A stretch of 64,000 nt of DNA from Lysinibacillus sp. G4S2 (GCF_030348505.1 NZ_JAUCFJ010000002.1:1492001-1556000), one strand, 5' to 3'; counted from the first letter of the stretch, positions 41,994 to 51,968 are shown. A program made the numbers and translations. Notes: generated by a model from the sequence alone, not told the origin.

Positions 41994-43136
41994 TTATTCT
42001 GGTAGAAAGGACTTTTGGAATTCGTTTGTATGTTCTCCAAGTATCGGAGGTGCTAGTTTATATTGAATATTTAAATCAGAGAACTTTAACGGGTTTTTGA
42101 TGAATCTAATTGTACCGTATTGTTCGTGCTCTATTTCACCAATCATGTCACGTGCCATAAGTTGCGGTTGTTCTAGTGCTTCAGCAATCGTATTCACACG
42201 TCCACCTGGAATCTTGTATTGTTGTAATAAAGTGATCCATTCATCCCGTGTTTTTGTCATTGTAATGTCCGTAATCATCTGAACAAGCTCAGCTTCATGT
42301 TGCTTGCGCATCGTATTTGTTACAAAGCGCGGATCATCGGCCCACTCCTTACGTTCCAACATAGTGCAAAACTTTTGAAATTGTCCATCTGTACCAACAC
42401 AAATCATTAATGGGCCATCCGCACAGTGAAACACTTGATACGGTGCAACATTATTATGACGATTACCTAGACGTTCTGAGATAAAACCTGTATTTAAATA
42501 TGCGCTTGCTACATTTGCTAAACTACTCATTTGAACGTCTAATAAAGCTAAGTCAATAAATTGTCCTTTATTTGTTAGATCGCGCATTCGTAGAGCGGCT
42601 AAAATACTAATGACAACATAATTTGAGGTTAAAATATCTGCAATAGGAACACCAACTTTTGTCGCATCACCTTCAGCTGAGCCAGTGACATGCATTAAAC
42701 CACTCATTGCTTGAATAACTGGGTCGAAGCCTGGTTCGTGCGCAAGAGGGCCGGTTTGACCGAATCCTGTTACGGCACAATAAATGATTCTTGGATTTAC
42801 TTTTGTTAGTTCCTCATAGCTTAGCCCCATCCGCTCCATGTCACCCGTCTTAAAATTTTCGAGTACGACATCCGCATCTTTGACAAGCTCTTTAAATCTA
42901 TCTCTGCCTTCTATTGTTTTTAAATCTAAGGTGATCGATTTTTTATTGCGATTAGCACATAAATAATATGTGCTTTGATCATTTACAAATGGCCCCCAGT
43001 CACGCATACTATCAGAGCCATTCGGATGTTCTATGCGAATTACTTCTGCTCCTAAATCTGCCAACATCATGGAGCCGGCAGGGGCAGCATATACACGGGA
43101 TAAATCTAATACTCGAATATTTTCAAGAGGTTGCAT
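41994..43136 (-). CDS. Class III acyl-CoA transferase (CaiB/BaiF)
   Basis: 380 residues from the ATG at 43136 (GGAGG upstream). Family signatures: IRVLDLSRVYAAPAGSMMLA, LGAEVIRIEHP, the catalytic-region LDLKTIEGRDRFKELVKDAD, VLENFKTGDMERMGL, and YCAVTGFGQTGPLAHEPGFD with the nucleophile Asp. It moves CoA between acyl-CoA esters and a free acid, activating the substrate. Last gene of the acyl-CoA operon; its ORF begins within 24 bases of the hydratase stop. Confidence 0.9.
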   Translation of the reverse strand: MQPLENIRVLDLSRVYAAPAGSMMLADLGAEVIRIEHPNGSDSMRDWGPFVNDQSTYYLCANRNKKSITLDLKTIEGRDRFKELVKDADVVLENFKTGDMERMGLSYEELTKVNPRIIYCAVTGFGQTGPLAHEPGFDPVIQAMSGLMHVTGSAEGDATKVGVPIADILTSNYVVISILAALRMRDLTNKGQFIDLALLDVQMSSLANVASAYLNTGFISERLGNRHNNVAPYQVFHCADGPLMICVGTDGQFQKFCTMLERKEWADDPRFVTNTMRKQHEAELVQMITDITMTKTRDEWITLLQQYKIPGGRVNTIAEALEQPQLMARDMIGEIEHEQYGTIRFIKNPLKFSDLNIQYKLAPPILGEHTNEFQKSFLPE

Positions 43137-43156
43137 TGTTTTTCCTCCTACATACA

Positions 43157-43963
43157 TCATTTATAAACAGGTTTACGTTTTTCTACAACTGCGCTTACAC
43201 CCTCTTTAAAATCATCTAACTCTGTGACAATGGCCATTTGCGATGAAATATAGTCAAGGGCAGTACGTAAATCCATCTTTTGACTTTGATAAACAGCACG
43301 CTTAATAAATTGTAATGTCGTAGTTGGACGACTTGCTAATTCCTTTGCATAATTCAATGTGTATTCCTCAAGCTCATGGTCTTCCACAACAAATGTCACA
43401 ACGCCTTTGTCTTTTGCTTCATCAGCAGTTAATACACGAGCTGTCCAGAACATGTCCAATGCTTGATCGATGCCGACTAATTTTGGTAAATAATAAGCGC
43501 CACCATCACCAGGAACAATTGCAACGTTAATGTAGCTCTCTGAAATTTTTGTAGATTTTGCAGCAATTCGAATGTCACACATTAAGGCCATATCAAGACC
43601 GGCACCCATTGCAAATCCATGTACTTGTGCAATAACAGGCTTATCAATTTCCTCAAGTAGTAGGGGAATACGTTGAATCTTTTTCCATAGTGAATTTTTT
43701 CTCGCTAAACCTGTGGAGGAGATGTCTTCTTCACTTTGGAAAAATCCTTCACCGGCTTGCATCGCTTTAATATCGCCACCTGCACAAAAAGATTTTCCAT
43801 TACCTTTAACGATGACAACGCGAATGTCGTCTGAGTCACGAACAACCTCAAGAGCTTTAATCCATTCAGAAATCATTTCTTCACTGAAAGCATTATACGT
43901 TTCAGGTCTATTTAATGTAATTGTGGCAATATGGTCTTGTACTTCAAAAAGTAAATCAGTCAT
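43157..43963 (-). CDS. Enoyl-CoA hydratase/isomerase
   Basis: 268 residues from the ATG at 43963 (AAGGAGAG upstream). Crotonase fold: ATITLNRPETYNAFS, the oxyanion hole GKSFCAGGDIKAM and AMGAGLDMALMCDIRIAA. The Glu-type catalytic residue region reads SYINVAIVPGDGGAYYLPKL; one of the two classical Glu residues is not in the usual place, so isomerase or hydrolase activity is possible. It would hydrate the enoyl-CoA made by the dehydrogenase pair. Confidence 0.87.
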   Translation of the reverse strand: MTDLLFEVQDHIATITLNRPETYNAFSEEMISEWIKALEVVRDSDDIRVVIVKGNGKSFCAGGDIKAMQAGEGFFQSEEDISSTGLARKNSLWKKIQRIPLLLEEIDKPVIAQVHGFAMGAGLDMALMCDIRIAAKSTKISESYINVAIVPGDGGAYYLPKLVGIDQALDMFWTARVLTADEAKDKGVVTFVVEDHELEEYTLNYAKELASRPTTTLQFIKRAVYQSQKMDLRTALDYISSQMAIVTELDDFKEGVSAVVEKRKPVYK

Positions 43964-44029
43964 TGATAACTCTCTCCTTATCATGTCATTAATTTATTAT
44001 CACAAAATTAGTTATTACAGCATTTCCAT

Positions 44030-45103
44030 TTATCCTTCCACTTTGAGAAGTGGGGAGCTTTTGCTAAATGAAGTTAAATATTCCCAAAGGCTATCACCAC
44101 TCTCTAAAAGTTGTGTTGCGACCAAATTAGTCCAATAGGAGGTGCTAGTTCCTTCATCGCGCCAAGACCAAAGTCTACGTGTAAATTGATGCAAGCTATG
44201 TTCGTGTGTTGTACCAATTGCAGCATGTACTTGATGCGCAATTGTTGTAACTGCTTGAATGATTTCTTCAAAACGAATGTGAGCGTAAGCAACCTCACTA
44301 TTTTGATTGTTCGTCAGAAGGGCTTCGGTTACATTATTGAATGCTGCTAATGCTATCGCCGTTTCACCTGCTAAATGTACAATATGCTGCTGAACGAGCT
44401 GAAAGCGATGAATTGGACGACCAAATTGTTCACGTTCTTTCGTATATTGAACAGTTAAATCATTTATTTTATCGATGGCACCAGTCATCAATGCTAATTG
44501 GAAAGCTGTATGGAGTGTTGTTATAGTGTGCATCTTGTCAGGAGATAACATAGCAGATACTTGTGAAGTCGTAGCATGGTGGAATATCACAGTATCACGC
44601 GGCTCGCCTGCTAAATTCATACCCTCTTTAATTTCAGCTTGGCTTAAATCTATTTCTACAAGATGTGTACCATCCTTGCTACGGGCAAGTGTTACTAGAT
44701 GTTTTGTATGGCGTGCCCAAGGAACATGAATCGCTTCTCCCGTTAATTGGCCGTCCTCTAACGTAAAGGCTTGGTCAGGACATAGCATATACGTCGCCAA
44801 ATCCTCGATGACTTGTAAGTTCGTAAATTCCAATAAATAATTCGCAAATGTTGTTTCAGTAAATGGAATCGGTGCAGCGTATTTTCCAGTTAAACGAACA
44901 ATATTCAATAAATCCTCTATGTCGCCACCTGTACCGCCATTTTCTTCGGTAATGGCTACAGCAGTCATACCGTTTTCTTTAAACAGATCCCATAGCTCTG
45001 GTGCCCAATGACCTTGTTCTACTGTATCGACTAAATCTTTATCCACTTTTTCTTTTAACATACGCTCGACAACATCAACAATCATGTCTCTCATTTCACT
45101 CAT
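44030..45103 (-). CDS. Acyl-CoA dehydrogenase, second subunit-like
   Basis: 357 residues. ACAD fold with a weak N-terminal half (FKENGMTAVAITEENGGTGG) and a C-terminal helical domain with REQFGRPIHRFQLVQQHIV, the FAD-contacting stretch. The substrate-binding middle is degenerate and the usual catalytic Glu region is not clear. It starts within the end of the preceding dehydrogenase (four-base overlap), so the two are made together and may form a heteromer, as adjacent ACAD pairs do in some other catabolic clusters. Confidence 0.82.
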   Translation of the reverse strand: MSEMRDMIVDVVERMLKEKVDKDLVDTVEQGHWAPELWDLFKENGMTAVAITEENGGTGGDIEDLLNIVRLTGKYAAPIPFTETTFANYLLEFTNLQVIEDLATYMLCPDQAFTLEDGQLTGEAIHVPWARHTKHLVTLARSKDGTHLVEIDLSQAEIKEGMNLAGEPRDTVIFHHATTSQVSAMLSPDKMHTITTLHTAFQLALMTGAIDKINDLTVQYTKEREQFGRPIHRFQLVQQHIVHLAGETAIALAAFNNVTEALLTNNQNSEVAYAHIRFEEIIQAVTTIAHQVHAAIGTTHEHSLHQFTRRLWSWRDEGTSTSYWTNLVATQLLESGDSLWEYLTSFSKSSPLLKVEG

Positions 45104-46254
45104 TGTGCTATTACCCCTTTCGCTACAACGCCATACAGTACCTCTGAAGTACCTCCTCGAATAGTAAAGCCTGGTGCATGTAAAATAGATTCAGCCATAA
45201 AGCGATCAATTTTACGATGCGCATCAAGTGTTGGATAAGTCTGTACGATTAAGCGTGTGATTTCAGGAATGCTTTGTTCGAATTTCGTCCCGAGTGCTTT
45301 CACAAGTGCTGCAGGAATAGATACGTCTTCACCATTACCAGACTCTAAAAGCTGGGCTACTCCAATTGACATATTCCGTAGACTCCAAAGACGAGCTACA
45401 ACTTTTGACGCTTGCTTTAACCCTTCAAAATTGTTTTGGCGCTTTAACTCCTGAATAAGCTCATCAATTAATGGGAAAGTACTCAATATTCGCTCTGGGC
45501 CACTGCGCTCAAATGCAAGCTCAGCTAATCCTTGAGCCCAGCCATTACCGATTTCACCAACAACCATATTGTCAGGTACAAAAACATTTTCAAAGAACAC
45601 TTCATTGTAATGATGTTCACCAGTTAAAAATTTAATGGGAACAACGGTTACACCTTCTGCCTGTAAATCGACGATCAGCTGACTAAGCCCGGCGTGTTTA
45701 CTTTTTCCATCAAAAGGACTTGTACGCACTAAAGTCACCATATAATGGCAAAGATGAGCATTACTCGTCCATATTTTTTGACCATTTACTATCCAGCCGC
45801 CCTCTACTTTTTCGGCACGTGTACTGACTGAAGCTAAGTCAGAACCGCTATTTGGTTCACTTAAACCTATGCCGAAGTAGCATTCGCCTTTCACAATTTT
45901 TGGTAAGAAATATTCACGCTGCTCTTCTGTCCCGTATCGTAAAAGAAGTGGTCCTGTTTGACGATCGGCAAACCAATGTGCTGCAACTGGGGCACCGATA
46001 GCTAAAAATTCCTCTGTTAAAATGTATCGATCAATGGTGCTCCGCTCTTGACCACCATATTTTTTAGGCCAAGTTAAACCAATCCAGCCCTTTTGACCAA
46101 TTAATTTAGAGAATTCAGGATCATCTCCACTTAGCCAAGAGTCGCATTTAGACGTGAAGGTTCCTTTTGCTAATTCATTCTGTAGAAATGTTCGTACATC
46201 TAAACGAAATTGCTCCTGCTCTTGTGTAAATTGCACAGTTGGTAAATGAAACAT
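45100..46254 (-). CDS. Acyl-CoA dehydrogenase
   Basis: 384 residues. Signatures: GWIGLTWPKKYGGQ, CYFGIGLSEPNSGSDLASVS with WIVNGQKIWTSNAH (FAD and substrate site), ERSGPERIL and the C-terminal TIRGGTSEVLYGVVAKG, where YEGT of short-chain enzymes is RGGT. It introduces the alpha-beta double bond into an acyl-CoA. First gene of a four-gene operon (dehydrogenase, dehydrogenase, hydratase, CoA-transferase). AAGGAG lies before the ATG. Confidence 0.9.
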   Translation of the reverse strand: MFHLPTVQFTQEQEQFRLDVRTFLQNELAKGTFTSKCDSWLSGDDPEFSKLIGQKGWIGLTWPKKYGGQERSTIDRYILTEEFLAIGAPVAAHWFADRQTGPLLLRYGTEEQREYFLPKIVKGECYFGIGLSEPNSGSDLASVSTRAEKVEGGWIVNGQKIWTSNAHLCHYMVTLVRTSPFDGKSKHAGLSQLIVDLQAEGVTVVPIKFLTGEHHYNEVFFENVFVPDNMVVGEIGNGWAQGLAELAFERSGPERILSTFPLIDELIQELKRQNNFEGLKQASKVVARLWSLRNMSIGVAQLLESGNGEDVSIPAALVKALGTKFEQSIPEITRLIVQTYPTLDAHRKIDRFMAESILHAPGFTIRGGTSEVLYGVVAKGVIAQ

Positions 46255-46472
46255 TTCATCACTCCTTAAGTTTTACCGTAATGTTGTAACCATTATTGTA
46301 TATGTGTATTTTATGATTACTTATGAATGTAGTCAATTACTTTTTGGAATTATTAGAAAATTAAGAGGGGAATTCATGGATGTCTAGATGAAATAAAAAT
46401 TTAATGAAAAAATGGAAAAATGCAGAATAAACATGTTACTATGTAGAAAATTCAGTTAAGGAGGTATGGGGT

Positions 46473-47810
46473 ATGCAAATGGCTATCAAAACTTCCCAAA
46501 AAGTAATGCAAGTTTTATCAGCGCAACTAGTACAGCATTTAGAAATACTGCAATATTCAACGAATGAGCTAGAACAGTTTATTAATGAAAAAGCAAATGA
46601 AAATCCACTGTTAGTTGTCACTGATGCAACGGTGAAAAGTCAATATGAGGAAATTATGCAATTAGCAAATTATTCTTTTAAGCGTTATCCTGCGCAATAT
46701 TATGAGTCGAAAAATAATACATTTAATCCTATTGAGATGAACCTTGCTGCGAAAGAAAGCTATGAGCAGTTTTTATTGGAACAAGTGCCTATGCATAAAA
46801 ATCTTTCTTCTGTAGATTTAAAAATCTTAATGTTTTTAATTCGTTCCTTAGATGATCGTCTATTTTTAGATGTTGATTTAGATATTGTCGCAAATAAATG
46901 TAAGACAAATGTTTTGCACGTAGAGGCCCTATTGGACTTACTTCAAACTTTTGAGCCAGTAGGAGTAGGGGCACGTAATTATAAAGAATATTTACTCATT
47001 CAAGTAGACAGGGATACCCTTGCACCAAAATTGACCTCCGAATTTATTAAAACGGATTTAGAGCTAGTGGCAGCACAGGCCATTAAACAATTAAGTAAAA
47101 AGTATAGAACGCCTATACAGGAAGTGAAGAAAACGGTCCACTATATCAAAAATTTAAAACCAGTGATGACAGGAGATAAATTCGAAACGATTCCATATGT
47201 CATTCCTGAAATCGAAGTAGAGAAATTAGAAGAAGAATGGATGATACAATTAAATCGTGGATATTTACCAATCGTTTCAATCGATAAACATTATGTGGAG
47301 ATATTAAAAAATGACCCGAATTGTAAAACATATTTCAAAGACACAATGAAAGACGCTCTTTTATTATTACAAGGAATTGAACAACGTGATAAAACACTGT
47401 ACGAATTAGCTAGATTGCTAGTGGAATTGCAAGAGGATTTTTTCCATAAAGGCATTGAGGCATTGAAGCCTATGCGGTTAAAGGATGTAGCCAACATTTT
47501 AAGTGTACATGAATCAACGATTAGTCGAGCTGTGCGTGGAAAATATATAAAAACCGCCCATGGTGTGTATGCCTTACAATCGTTATTTACAAAAGGAGTA
47601 ATGAATATTTCTGGAAAAATGGATTCAATTATGTATATTAAAAAGCGACTCAAACAGTTGATTGAGGGAGAGGATAAACAAAAGCCTTTAACGGATCAGC
47701 AGATTACAAATACTTTGAGTGCTGAAGGTATCCAAATATCCAGACGGACAGTAGCAAAGTACAGGGAAGAAATGAATATTGTGAGTTCATTTAATCGAAT
47801 GTATGGATAG
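46473..47810 (+). CDS. rpoN: RNA polymerase sigma-54 factor
   Basis: 445 residues. N-terminal Gln/Leu-rich activator-interaction region (VMQVLSAQLVQHLEILQYST), core-binding middle (FEPVGVGARNYKEYLLIQ), helix-turn-helix (MRLKDVANILSVHESTISRA) and the RpoN box near the end (SRRTVAKYREEM). AAGGAGGT lies eight bases before the ATG. It recognises -24/-12 promoters and needs an AAA+ activator; both partners lie in the next 6 kb (48285, 51970 and the activator at 49961). Called sigL in B. subtilis. Confidence 0.95.
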   Translation: MQMAIKTSQKVMQVLSAQLVQHLEILQYSTNELEQFINEKANENPLLVVTDATVKSQYEEIMQLANYSFKRYPAQYYESKNNTFNPIEMNLAAKESYEQFLLEQVPMHKNLSSVDLKILMFLIRSLDDRLFLDVDLDIVANKCKTNVLHVEALLDLLQTFEPVGVGARNYKEYLLIQVDRDTLAPKLTSEFIKTDLELVAAQAIKQLSKKYRTPIQEVKKTVHYIKNLKPVMTGDKFETIPYVIPEIEVEKLEEEWMIQLNRGYLPIVSIDKHYVEILKNDPNCKTYFKDTMKDALLLLQGIEQRDKTLYELARLLVELQEDFFHKGIEALKPMRLKDVANILSVHESTISRAVRGKYIKTAHGVYALQSLFTKGVMNISGKMDSIMYIKKRLKQLIEGEDKQKPLTDQQITNTLSAEGIQISRRTVAKYREEMNIVSSFNRMYG

Positions 47811-47934
47811 AATAGATGATGCAAACAAACTGTCGTTGATGTATTTCTGCATCGAAATTTCAATAAGGCATATGAAAAGATTCATAGATTTTTTAGCCTA
47901 GTAATATTAAGGCTCTTCGGCAAAACGAGGGTTG

Positions 47935-48200
47935 ATTTCTGTTCAGACTTGGCGCTTTGTTGCTGCCGCTACGCTTTCGCACAGATAAAACATTTGCCGC
48001 TGTCGCTACGCTTTCGCGCAGATAAAACATTTGTTGCTGCCGCTACGCTTTCGCACAGAAAACATCCGCTGAGCACCAGGGTCTCATTTGTGATGCTGAT
48101 CCCCAAGGAGTTGCCCAGTCGTAACGAAGATCAAGTTATAAACACGACATACGTTTTAATTTCTTTCGGCGGGCGGATGCAATTATGTCGAGGCACTTTT
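47935..48200. repeat. GATTTCTGTTCAGAC element with three reverse units
   Basis: GTTGATTTCTGTTCAGACTT, then three reversed units (GCTGCCGCTACGCTTTCGCA, GCTGTCGCTACGCTTTCGCG, GCTGCCGCTACGCTTTCGCA) spaced by 38 bases. The far end is GCCCAGTCGTAACGAAGATC, followed by CGGATGCAATTATGTCGAGG. It fills most of the rpoN-permease gap. Confidence 0.75.
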
Positions 48201-48283
48201 GGTAATTAGCAAATTTTAAATGACAACAACAATAGACGTACGGATGGCTTTATTTTCTGATTTTTTTAACTATTTAATAAGTT

Positions 48284-48299
48284 TGGCATCAAAATTGCT
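48284..48299 (+). promoter_or_regulatory. Sigma-54 (-24/-12) promoter of the permease
   Basis: TTGGCATCAAAATTGCT: GG at 48285-48286 and GC at 48297-48298 with exactly ten bases between, and TTGC at the -12. Transcription would start near 48310. Confidence 0.8.
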
Positions 48300-48373
48300 C
48301 ATTAAACAGTAGACATTGAATTAGAGGAAAGGGGCTAGTAAATGTCTTCATAAAACACTAAAGGGGTGGTTTA

Positions 48374-49789
48374 ATGGGAGCTTTGCAAAAATCACTGAAA
48401 ACACGGCATATTACAATGATTTCCATTGGAGGGGTTATTGGTACGGGGCTATTCGTTGGGACAGGGAAAAATATTTTAAGTACCGGTCCTGCAGCAGTGA
48501 TTTCATATACGATTGCATGCTTACTCATAGTTCTCATCATGCAAATGGTTGGAGAAATGGCATCAGGAGAAATAGTTTTAGGGAAGAAATCAGGTGGTTC
48601 AGCAGAGTTAGGTTCATTTGCTTCATATGCAGGAAAGTATATTGGTCCATGGGCAGGCTTTACAGTAGGCTGGCTTTATTGGGCAAGCTGGGTGTTTATT
48701 GTGGGGTTAGAAGCAGCACTCATAGGGGGAATGCTGCACAATTGGTTTCCAATGATACCTATATGGGTTGGAAGCGTAGGTATAACGTTATTGATGACAA
48801 TCGTTAATATTTATTCAGTAAAATCATTTGGTGAATTTGAATATTGGCTTTCCTTTGTTAAAGTTACGGCTATCGTTGTATTTTTAGTAGTTGGTATAGC
48901 AATGATTTTAGGAATTTGGCCAAATTATGAACCGAAGGGGTTAGGTATTTTAACTGAATTCGGTGGTTTTGCACCAAATGGTATTGTCCCAATTTTAACG
49001 GCAATTGTATTTGTTATTTTCTCGATTTGTGGCGCTGAGGTTGCAGCCATCGCAGCAGCAGAGTCTGAAAATCCAGCGAAAAATATTGTTCGCGCCATTC
49101 GCAATGTTGTCTTTCGGTTAGGTTTATTTTTCGTAGGTTCAGTAGCCATTATGGTCTTGATTATACCTTGGAATGATTCAAAAATGTTGGCAGCACCTTA
49201 CGCAAATATTTTAACGATGGCAGGGCTTCCTATTGCTGCTCAACTTATTCAAATCGTCATTTTTATTTCACTTATCTCTGTTTTAAATTCCGCTCTTTAT
49301 ACAAGCTCACGTATGTTACTTGAAATGTCGCGTCAAGGAGATGCACCAAAAATATTCTCGCAAATTAAAAATCATCGAGGTGTGCCTGTACCAGCTATTC
49401 TTGGCAGTACTGTGGTGGCGTATATTTGTGCGATGCTATACTTCATTTCACCTGAAGTCATTTTCTATTTTTTAGGTAATTGTGTTGGAGGATTAATGAT
49501 AGCTGTTTATATTTTCATTGCCATCTCACAAATTCGTTTCCGGCGATATTATGACAAGGTTTCAGATGAGCCATTAGCAATAAAAATGTGGTTATTCCCA
49601 TACCTGTCGTATGTCACAATTGGAATTTTAACAGTCGTTTATTTATGCCAAGCACTCATTGAATCTTTACGCTCTCAATTCTATTTAAGTACAGCAGTAT
49701 TAATCGGCTCAGTTGTGCTGTTCATGATTATGCGAAAACTGTCGACAAGGTCAGCAGAGCAAATAGAGGAAAAGGTTGCTTCGGAATAG
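48374..49789 (+). CDS. APC-family amino acid permease, GabP-like
   Basis: 471 residues, 12 spans. Signatures: KTRHITMISIGGVIGTGLFV, GEMASGEI, SFASYAGKYIGPWAGFTVGW and AAAESENPAKNIVRAIR. It is closest in pattern to GABA/omega-amino-acid permeases of the AAT subfamily. The sigma-54 promoter upstream and the co-located aminotransferase and aldehyde dehydrogenase suggest uptake of an omega-amino acid or lactam-derived amine; this is inference. AAAGGGGTGG precedes the ATG. Confidence 0.87.
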   Translation: MGALQKSLKTRHITMISIGGVIGTGLFVGTGKNILSTGPAAVISYTIACLLIVLIMQMVGEMASGEIVLGKKSGGSAELGSFASYAGKYIGPWAGFTVGWLYWASWVFIVGLEAALIGGMLHNWFPMIPIWVGSVGITLLMTIVNIYSVKSFGEFEYWLSFVKVTAIVVFLVVGIAMILGIWPNYEPKGLGILTEFGGFAPNGIVPILTAIVFVIFSICGAEVAAIAAAESENPAKNIVRAIRNVVFRLGLFFVGSVAIMVLIIPWNDSKMLAAPYANILTMAGLPIAAQLIQIVIFISLISVLNSALYTSSRMLLEMSRQGDAPKIFSQIKNHRGVPVPAILGSTVVAYICAMLYFISPEVIFYFLGNCVGGLMIAVYIFIAISQIRFRRYYDKVSDEPLAIKMWLFPYLSYVTIGILTVVYLCQALIESLRSQFYLSTAVLIGSVVLFMIMRKLSTRSAEQIEEKVASE

Positions 49790-49797
49790 AATGGTAT

Positions 49798-49918
49798 AAA
49801 ATACAAAAAATTCGCAATGTTTCCGCGAGATATCAAGCCTTGAGAGAACTTAAAGGATGCTTTAACACCTTTTAGGCTTGCAGATGCCCCGTAGAAAGAG
49901 AGCGAATTTTTTTGTATT
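49798..49918 (+). terminator. Long inverted repeat after the permease
   Basis: AATACAAAAAATTCGC at the left and GCGAATTTTTTTGTATT at the right form a long stem with a ~90-base insert; the right arm carries the T run. Confidence 0.6.
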
Positions 49919-49960
49919 TAATGAATAAAGTTTTTTAAAGTTCGAGAGGATGTGGTCTAT

Positions 49961-51607
49961 ATGTCGATAACTGAACTTCATAAAGAGGAACATTTTTTTA
50001 TTGTAAAAAATGAAGAAGTCATGATGAAAAGTAATATCCAACTAGAGCTTCTTGAAAAAATAATAAAAAAATATAGTAAAGGAACAGAAACGTTCGAGGT
50101 AGAAGGCTATTTTATTCATGTATTGGAGACTTCGCAAGGTAACCTATTTCATGTTAAACCATTCATGCAGTTTAGCCACATTGATTTTATGAACCCACTA
50201 TCAAATAAAGTATTAAACTCTATCTCAGATGGCGTTACAGTATGTGATTGCGCCGGCAAAATTTTATTTCAAAATGATAATGATATTGAAATTGTTGGCA
50301 TCGATTTAATGGGAAGATATGCAAAAGACGTAATCGCTGAAGGATTAATGAGTGATTCTATATCAATGAAAGTAATTGAATCAAAAGAAAAAGTAACTAT
50401 TTTGCAAACGTTCATTAATGGAAAATGCTTTTTAGTTACGGGTAAGCCAATATTTGATGAACACGGTGAATTGCAATACGTAGTAGCGATTACTCGTGAT
50501 ATGACACAATTAAAACTGTTAGAGAAGGAAGTAAAAAAATTAGAAGTTCAAAACGAGAATTTTAAAAATAAGCTACATGCCTTACATACTAAAGAATCAA
50601 CAAAAAGTAGTTTAATCGCTGTGTCTTCCGCAATGATGCAGGTGGTAAAGCGTGTTATGAGGATTGCAGAGGTAGATTCTACTGTATTAATTGGTGGTGA
50701 ATCGGGCGTAGGTAAAGAAGAAATTACAAAGCTTATTCATGCAAACAGCCGACGTAACGATAAGCAAATTTTAACGATTAACTGTAGTGCAATTCCTGAA
50801 AATTTATTAGAATCCGAGCTTTTTGGTTATGAGGCAGGAGCATTTACGGGAGCGGCAAGAGGCGGAAAGGCAGGGTTATTTGAAATCGCATCTGGTGGTA
50901 CAGTGTTTTTAGATGAAATTGGAGAAATGCCTTTACTACTTCAGGCGAAATTATTACGTGTACTCCAAGAATCAGAGGTTCAGCGTATTGGTAGTGGAAA
51001 GCCTATTCCTATTGATGTACGCATAATCGCAGCAACGAATCGCAATTTAGCGGAGATGGTGAGGCAGGGTGATTTCCGTGAGGATCTATATTATCGTTTA
51101 AATATTATCCCTATTGAAATTCCACCTTTAAGACAACGTCGTCAAGATATAATCCCGCTAGTCAACCATTTTTTAGCTGTAGTAGGAGAAAAATATGGCA
51201 TCCACCGGACGATTGATTCATCTGCTATGAAAATATTAGAATCTCACGATTGGCCAGGAAATGTACGGCAGCTTAAAAATATGGTGGAGCGTATTTGCTT
51301 ATTAGCAACACAGCCAGAAATAACAGTATTTATTGTGCAACAAGAGTTAGACAGTAACACAATGATTGCCCGTGATATAGAAAATCCTGTACAAATACAA
51401 AGCATCCAGGAACAAGTTGTAACTCCAAAGTTTAGTGGCACATTAAAGGAACAAGTAGCCGCATTTGAAAAACAAATTATTAAGGAAGCTTTATCTAAAT
51501 ATCCAAGTATAAGACAAGCGGCAAAATCACTTGGCTGTGATCAGTCAACATTGGTACGTAAAATACAAAAGTTCCAATTAACGCGACAAATTTCATATAA
51601 GGACTAG
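49961..51607 (+). CDS. Sigma-54-dependent activator (PAS-AAA+-Fis)
   Basis: 548 residues from the ATG at 49961 (GAGAGGA ten bases upstream). PAS sensor domain (~residues 85-175, ISDGVTVCDCAGKILFQNDN). AAA+ domain: Walker A GGESGVGKEEI, the sigma-54 contact loop GAFTGA, Walker B GTVFLDEIGEMP, RxD-type arginine finger region RIIAATNRNL. C-terminal Fis helix-turn-helix (IRQAAKSLGCDQSTLVRKIQ). Architecture like RocR/BkdR. It should activate the -24/-12 promoters at 48285 and 51970; the signal is read by the N-terminal/PAS part and is unknown. Confidence 0.93.
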   Translation: MSITELHKEEHFFIVKNEEVMMKSNIQLELLEKIIKKYSKGTETFEVEGYFIHVLETSQGNLFHVKPFMQFSHIDFMNPLSNKVLNSISDGVTVCDCAGKILFQNDNDIEIVGIDLMGRYAKDVIAEGLMSDSISMKVIESKEKVTILQTFINGKCFLVTGKPIFDEHGELQYVVAITRDMTQLKLLEKEVKKLEVQNENFKNKLHALHTKESTKSSLIAVSSAMMQVVKRVMRIAEVDSTVLIGGESGVGKEEITKLIHANSRRNDKQILTINCSAIPENLLESELFGYEAGAFTGAARGGKAGLFEIASGGTVFLDEIGEMPLLLQAKLLRVLQESEVQRIGSGKPIPIDVRIIAATNRNLAEMVRQGDFREDLYYRLNIIPIEIPPLRQRRQDIIPLVNHFLAVVGEKYGIHRTIDSSAMKILESHDWPGNVRQLKNMVERICLLATQPEITVFIVQQELDSNTMIARDIENPVQIQSIQEQVVTPKFSGTLKEQVAAFEKQIIKEALSKYPSIRQAAKSLGCDQSTLVRKIQKFQLTRQISYKD

Positions 51608-51713
51608 TGATGAATTTTTGCATCAAAAATTCATTTATGCAAAATAAGATGTGATATCGCAATACTCACTAATTAATACAAGGAAAATGGTGAAATGCAT
51701 CATTAGAAGAAAA

Positions 51714-51746
51714 GGGGCGTTTTCAAAAAAGAAAACGTCTCTTTTT
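51714..51746 (+). terminator. Terminator of the activator gene
   Basis: GGGGCGTTTTC, six-A loop, GAAAACGTCTC, then five T residues. Confidence 0.85.
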
Positions 51747-51857
51747 CATTTTGTTGCAGTTGTTGTGAAGTAACAATAAAATGCGTTGTAATTTTTTAAT
51801 TCATCACAAAAAGATAAGGAATGATATTTGTTAAAACGTTTGCTGCCAATAATATAA

Positions 51858-51914
51858 GTTGATTTCCGTTCCTGCTCGACCCTAGGAAAGCGCCCAGCAG
51901 GAACGGAAATCAAC
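51858..51914. repeat. Minimal GATTTCCGTTCC element, perfect 19-bp inverted repeat
   Basis: GTTGATTTCCGTTCCTGCT (51858-51876) and AGCAGGAACGGAAATCAAC (51896-51914) are perfect inverted repeats around 19 bases that include AAGCGCCCAGC. This is the family without any 38-bp unit, and shows its true ends. Confidence 0.85.
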
Positions 51915-51968
51915 CACGTTATGAAAATGTAGCAATATTTTTTTCGTTAAAAGAATTTTTTCATCAGT

